Assembly: GCA_005116795.1 (NCBI GenBank)
Contig: SWDL01000399.1
Location: 75,118-82,843, forward strand
Origin: Nitrospira sp.
GTDB lineage: Bacteria; Nitrospirota; Nitrospiria; Nitrospirales; Nitrospiraceae
DNA: 7,726 nt
Reading direction: 5' to 3'
Under the pieces are notes generated by a model. It had not been told where the DNA came from and made no database searches. It saw only the letters and a list, made by a program, of their open reading frames with translations. Shown in pieces: positions 5,063 through 7,726 of the stretch. The translations under genes were made by a program, and so were the position numbers. Position 1 is the stretch's first letter, and every line of letters begins with the position of its first letter.

Positions 5063-5986
5063 CTAGATGTTGAAATACTTCTCGATGCTGATGTAGCGCT
5101 CGCCGGTGTCGCAGAGGACGGTCACGACGTGCTTGCCCGGGCCCATCTCCTGCGCCACGCGCTGCGCCGCGAACACGTTGGCGCCGGAGGAAATGCCGAC
5201 CAGGAGCCCTTCCTTCTTGGCCAGCAGCTTGGCCGTCTGATAGGCCTCGTCATCCGTCACCGTCACCACGCGATCCAGCACCGTCCGATTGAGCACCTTG
5301 GGCACGAAGCCCGCGCCGATGCCTTGAATCTTGTGTGGCCCCGGGTCGCCGCCGGAGAGCACGGGCGAGCCGGCGGGCTCTACCGCAATGATCTGGATCG
5401 CCGGATTCTTTTCCTTGAACACCTCCCCGCAGCCGGTGATGGTGCCGCCGGTTCCCACCGCGGCGACGAAGGCGTCGAACTTTCCGCCCAGCGCGTCCCA
5501 GATTTCCAGCGCCGTCGTCTTCTTGTGCATCGCCGGATTGGCCGGGTTCGAAAACTGGTCCGGCATGAAGTAGGACGGATTCTGCGCCACGATGTTTTCC
5601 GCTTCCTTGATCGAGCCGCGCATCCCTTCCCAGGCCGCCGTCAGCACGAGCTGCGCGCCGTAAGATGAGAGCAGACTCGCCCGCTCCATGCTCATGCTCT
5701 CCGGCATGACGAGGATCAGCTTGTAGCCGCGTACGGCGCTCACCAGCGCCAGGCCGATGCCGGTATTTCCGCTCGTCGGCTCCACGATCGTGGCGCCGGG
5801 CTTCAGCTTGCCCTGCCGCTCCGCCTCGTTGATCATGTTGAGGCAGATGCGGTCCTTCACGCTTCCGCCGGGATTGAAAAACTCCACCTTGGCCCAGACG
5901 GTGGCGCCCCCTTCCGGGGAGAGGCGGTTCAGGCGGACCAGGGGCGTGCGGCCGATCAGCTCGGTAATATCGTGATGTGACGGCAT
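5063..5986 (-). CDS. cysK: Cysteine synthase (O-acetylserine sulfhydrylase type)
   Basis: The 307-residue PLP enzyme makes cysteine from an activated serine and a sulfur donor in the cytoplasm. The PLP lysine is Lys44 in NPGGSVKDR. TSGNTGIGLA (71-80) is the substrate loop, AVGTGGTITG holds the PLP phosphate, and GPHKIQGIGAGFVP plus ISSGAN are typical of the CysK branch. Length is normal and the C-terminus is complete (ERYISIEKYF). These features favour O-acetylserine with free sulfide. However, the gene lies 2 bp after a ThiS-like carrier gene, as CysM follows CysO in mycobacteria, so a carrier thiocarboxylate as sulfur donor is a fair alternative. The ATG at 5986 is the first Met; GGAGG (5999-6003) lies a long 12 bases upstream, inside the carrier's Gly codons. 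Confidence 0.94.
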   Translation of the reverse strand: MPSHHDITELIGRTPLVRLNRLSPEGGATVWAKVEFFNPGGSVKDRICLNMINEAERQGKLKPGATIVEPTSGNTGIGLALVSAVRGYKLILVMPESMSMERASLLSSYGAQLVLTAAWEGMRGSIKEAENIVAQNPSYFMPDQFSNPANPAMHKKTTALEIWDALGGKFDAFVAAVGTGGTITGCGEVFKEKNPAIQIIAVEPAGSPVLSGGDPGPHKIQGIGAGFVPKVLNRTVLDRVVTVTDDEAYQTAKLLAKKEGLLVGISSGANVFAAQRVAQEMGPGKHVVTVLCDTGERYISIEKYFNI

Positions 5987-5988
5987 GG

Positions 5989-6189
5989 CTAGCGTCCGCC
6001 TCCCATGTAGAAGAGAAATTCCAACCGGTCTCCGTCCTTCACCATCGCGTGGTCGAGATGCGCGCGATCGACCATCTGGTCGTTCAGCTCCACCGCCACC
6101 ATATGGGGATCGATGTTCTTGGCTTTGAGGATGGCCGAGACCGTGGTCCCCTGCACCTCCTCTGGCTTGCCGTTGATTTTTACCTGCAT
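5989..6189 (-). CDS. thiS: ThiS-like beta-grasp sulfur carrier with C-terminal Gly-Gly-Gly-Arg
   Basis: The 66-residue protein has the ThiS layout: MQVKINGKPEEVQGTTV hairpin, SAILKAKNI helix, VAVELNDQMV strand, then KDGDRLEFLFYMGGGR. In the thiamine pathway ThiS-COSH gives sulfur for the thiazole, but no thiG, thiH or thiE is in the window; cysK follows at 2 bp instead, so a role in cysteine synthesis is as likely. Carriers of this family normally end at glycine. Here an Arg codon (CGC) follows GGA GGC GGA before the stop, which would block adenylation unless removed. The ATG at 6189 is preferred over an in-frame TTG at 6207, because it fits the family N-terminus and has GGGAG 11 bases upstream. 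Confidence 0.88.
   Translation of the reverse strand: MQVKINGKPEEVQGTTVSAILKAKNIDPHMVAVELNDQMVDRAHLDHAMVKDGDRLEFLFYMGGGR
5999..6003 (-). promoter_or_regulatory. Candidate GGAGG ribosome-binding site of cysK within the ThiS-like Gly codons
   Basis: The minus strand reads GGAGG across the carrier's first two terminal glycine codons, 12 bases before the cysK ATG. The spacing is longer than ideal, so cysK may rely partly on coupled translation from the carrier, whose stop is 2 bp away. Confidence 0.45.
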
Positions 6190-6561
6190 CGTAGCCGATA
6201 CTCCCAACTTGGCCTAAACGCTCAAGAATCTTTCAACTGTAACGAACGGCGTGAGGCCTTGTCAATGGCCGTCCCTGAGGCTTGACTTTCCACGTCTTGG
6301 TCGGCAGGATGCCGCTTCCTCAGCAAATTCTGAGAGACCGGCTGATCAAGACCTCCGCTCCCTCGTGGGGGGCGTCGGACGATTCGTTCAAAAGTCTCTT
6401 CGAGCCGTGAAGTGATCGAGTGCCGCGGCGCTTCCTGTCCACACGGGCTATCCCATGAAACGCTACGTCATGACGTCGATGCTGGACGGGGCGGCCGTTA
6501 CCCCGGCCGATCTGAAGTCGCGCTTGTTGACGGGCCTCGTACTGGAGGAGCCGGCAGGGAC
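6190..6561. other. Divergent intergenic region between thiS (-) and the nuclease gene (+)
   Basis: About 370 bases without a certain gene. On the minus strand it contains the candidate cluster promoter. On the plus strand TTGACT (6282-6287), 17 bp before CAGGAT (6305-6310), is a weak promoter candidate for the nuclease. A short plus-strand ORF at 6455-6565 is described separately. Nothing else stands out: no tRNA, tandem array or clear terminator. Confidence 0.5.
6236..6265 (-). promoter_or_regulatory. Candidate sigma70-type promoter for the thiS-cysK gene cluster
   Basis: The minus strand carries TTGACA (6260-6265, a perfect -35) and TACAGT (6236-6241, 4 of 6 for the -10) with an 18-bp spacer. 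Transcription would begin near 6228, leaving an untranslated leader of about 40 nt before the thiS ATG at 6189. No operator or riboswitch fold is evident in this short leader. Confidence 0.5.
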
Positions 6562-6565
6562 ATGA
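6455..6565 (+). CDS. Possible 36-codon leader ORF overlapping the nuclease start
   Basis: The frame runs ATG (6455) to TGA (6563-6565) and overlaps the nuclease ATG at 6562 in an ATGA junction, the arrangement used for coupled translation. The product would begin MKRYVMTSMLDGAAV and has no recognisable motif. No good ribosome-binding site precedes it, and the overlap may be chance, so it is a weak call. The GGAGGAG in its last codons would serve the nuclease. Confidence 0.25.
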   Translation: MKRYVMTSMLDGAAVTPADLKSRLLTGLVLEEPAGT

Positions 6566-7095
6566 GGCGGATGTTCCCTCTGGTCTCGCTTCTGCTGGTG
6601 ATGCTGCTGTCGTGGGTGGCCGCGGCCTCCGGGGCGGCGGCGGTCGAGGTCTACTACGCGCCGGAGGATCTGCCCGGCGACCGGCTCGCCTCACTGTACG
6701 ATCAGGCCCAGCGCTACCTCTACGTGTCGGTGTACCGGCTGACCTATCCGCCGATTGTGCGGGCGTTGGTGGCTGCCGAAAAGCGGGGCGTGGACGTGCG
6801 GGTGTTGACCGATCGCGAGGGGCTCAATGATCCGAAGATGGAGTCGGCGATGACGACGCTGCATCTCGCGGGCGTGCCCATTCGCGTCAATCGGCATGAG
6901 GCGCTGATGCACTTGAAGCAGGCCGTGATGGACGATGAGGTGAATACGTCGGGCTCCATGAACCAGACCGGTAGCGCCAATCGCTACAACGATGAACGGT
7001 TGGACGTGCTGCGCGATCATGCGACGACGGTGAAGGCGCGGGAGAAGTTTCTGTCGATGTGGAAGGATGAGGAACGGTTTCGCCCGTGGAAATAG
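6562..7095 (+). CDS. Secreted phospholipase D-like nuclease with a single HKD motif
   Basis: The 177-residue product starts with a signal peptide: MRRM, a hydrophobic stretch FPLVSLLLVMLLSWVAA, and a likely cut near ASGAAA (residues 22-27). The mature part is one PLD domain with a complete HxKx4Dx6GSxN motif: His117, Lys119, Asp124, Gly131, Ser132, Asn134. Single-HKD proteins of this size, such as the Salmonella nuclease Nuc, work as homodimers and cut phosphodiester bonds, often in DNA; activity outside the cytoplasm is inferred from the signal. The ATG at 6562 follows GGAGGAG (6544-6550) by 11 bases; ATG 6571 is a near-equal alternative and leaves the signal intact. The longer frame to 6412 is rejected because its N-terminus puts a non-hydrophobic arginine-rich segment ahead of the signal. 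It is on the opposite strand to the sulfur cluster. Confidence 0.85.
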   Translation: MRRMFPLVSLLLVMLLSWVAAASGAAAVEVYYAPEDLPGDRLASLYDQAQRYLYVSVYRLTYPPIVRALVAAEKRGVDVRVLTDREGLNDPKMESAMTTLHLAGVPIRVNRHEALMHLKQAVMDDEVNTSGSMNQTGSANRYNDERLDVLRDHATTVKAREKFLSMWKDEERFRPWK

Positions 7096-7104
7096 GGCAG
7101 AAGG

Positions 7105-7128
7105 CTGAGGTTGAGGGTAAGGTTCAGG
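7105..7128. repeat. Short 6-bp-period AGG repeat between the nuclease and FAD genes
   Basis: CTGAGG, TTGAGG, GTAAGG and TTCAGG follow in register. The period is six, unlike the seven of the other gaps. With four degenerate units it may be chance. Confidence 0.3.
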
Positions 7129-7155
7129 AACCTGGCGACGAAGGATTGCTGAGTG

Positions 7156-7726
7156 ATGACCGAACGAACGGATGTGGTGGTGATCGGGGCGGGGGGCGGG
7201 GGCGCCGTGCTGGGGCTCGCCTTGGCGCAGAAGGGACTCCGCACCATGGTCCTGGAGCAGGCGCCGGGGCCGCCGGGTGGCTTGCGTGGGGAAATCCTGC
7301 AGCCCAACGGGCAGCGAGTCCTCGATCAACTGGGGCTGCTCGACAAGCTGCCCAAGAAGGCCGTGCGGGAGGTCCGGTTCTTTCATTTCTTGCAGGCCGG
7401 TGGAGCCCACCTCTGTACCGTGGATTACGAGATGCTCCCGCCGCCTTACAACCGGGCCGTGGTGACGCTGCCGAATGTGGCCCACCATGTGATACTGGAT
7501 GCCTATGAGCAGGCTGCGCCCGGTGGTCTGCGGTATGGGGCCACGTTCAAGGGCGTGCGGCGAGACGGGAGCCGCGTCACCGGCGTATGGGCGGAACAAC
7601 AGGGGAAAGCGGTCGAGATCGAGGCGACGTTGGTGGTGGGCGCCGACGGAGCGCGTTCGAAGGTTCGGGAGGAGCTCGGCATTCCGGGGGCGTTGCATCT
7701 CTATGACGAGGCGTACCTGATCGGCC
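7156..7726 (+). CDS. FAD-dependent monooxygenase/reductase, N-terminal part (runs off window)
   Basis: The frame is open for 190 codons to the window edge. It begins with a dinucleotide-binding fold, DVVVIGAGGGGAVLG, with GxGxxG at 11-16 and Glu34 at the end of the second strand to hold the ribose. LRGEILQP (43-50) has the Arg-Gly-Glu pattern, and VGADGARSKVRE (161-172) is the DG motif binding FAD and NAD(P)H in p-hydroxybenzoate hydroxylase-like enzymes. This places it among UbiH-type hydroxylases or the related geranylgeranyl reductase and halogenase groups; the substrate part is missing, so the reaction cannot be named. The third glycine region is GGGG rather than the common GPAG. The ATG at 7156 is preferred to the adjoining GTG at 7153; AAGGA (7141-7145) lies 10 bases upstream. 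It follows the nuclease by 60 bp on the same strand. Confidence 0.88.
   Translation, partial: MTERTDVVVIGAGGGGAVLGLALAQKGLRTMVLEQAPGPPGGLRGEILQPNGQRVLDQLGLLDKLPKKAVREVRFFHFLQAGGAHLCTVDYEMLPPPYNRAVVTLPNVAHHVILDAYEQAAPGGLRYGATFKGVRRDGSRVTGVWAEQQGKAVEIEATLVVGADGARSKVREELGIPGALHLYDEAYLIG

Noticed and set aside
6282..6310. Promoter TTGACT-17-CAGGAT for the nuclease
   Set aside because: The -10 matches only 3 of 6 bases and it lies about 250 bp from the start; mentioned in the intergenic entry but not called.
6309..6410. 33-codon plus-strand ORF before the nuclease
   Set aside because: No spaced ribosome-binding site, no motif, and no overlap with a neighbour; likely chance.
6691..7698. Minus-strand open frame of 335 codons opposite the nuclease and FAD genes
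   Set aside because: It is antisense to two genes with complete motifs and its Pro/His/Arg-rich product looks like a shadow.

Overview
The window is a GC-rich bacterial stretch whose gene content (two MoeB/ThiF-type E1-like enzymes, a JAMM peptidase, a NIL-domain protein, two beta-grasp sulfur carriers, a zinc-ribbon threonine synthase and a cysteine synthase) recalls Nitrospirota, especially Nitrospira. That assignment rests on recalled gene context and base composition, not on a search, so treat it as probable only.

Layout. Positions 1-417 (+) hold the 3' end of an ABC exporter ATPase. Positions 499-708 (+) hold a small two-CxxC protein. From 6189 down to 864 every gene is on the minus strand, in transcription order: ThiS-like carrier, cysK, MoeB-like E1 (copy B), threonine synthase, MoaD-like carrier, NIL-domain protein, MoeB-like E1 (copy A), JAMM/Mec-type metalloprotease. 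Several junctions are overlapped (ATGA or TGATG), which points to translational coupling. A candidate sigma70-type promoter (TTGACA, 18 bp, TACAGT) lies just upstream of the first gene. From about 6455 (+) come a possible 36-codon ORF, a secreted single-HKD phospholipase D-like nuclease, and the start of an FAD-dependent monooxygenase or reductase that runs off the window.

How the genes may work together. The E1-like enzymes would adenylate and thiolate the carriers' C-terminal glycines. The PLP enzymes (CysK and ThrC) are candidate acceptors of that sulfur, and the JAMM peptidase could process precursors or release amino-acid adducts. This parallels the mycobacterial CysO-CysM-Mec pathway and the Wolinella HcyS/HcyD/HcyF homocysteine pathway. 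Both carriers carry a residue beyond their glycines: MoaD-like ends Gly-Gly-Cys and ThiS-like ends Gly-Gly-Gly-Arg. A maturation or release step by the JAMM protease is therefore plausible. The pairing of a carrier with a threonine-synthase-fold enzyme and a NIL protein suggests a sulfur-transfer route to homocysteine as an untested alternative to plain threonine synthesis.

The gaps between genes are not featureless. Several carry short tandem or inverted units with a 7-bp period (CGTGAAG, GTTAGAG, GTCAGAG types). The clearest are immediately upstream of both moeB copies, where the two gaps also share an identical 17-bp sequence next to the preceding stop codon.
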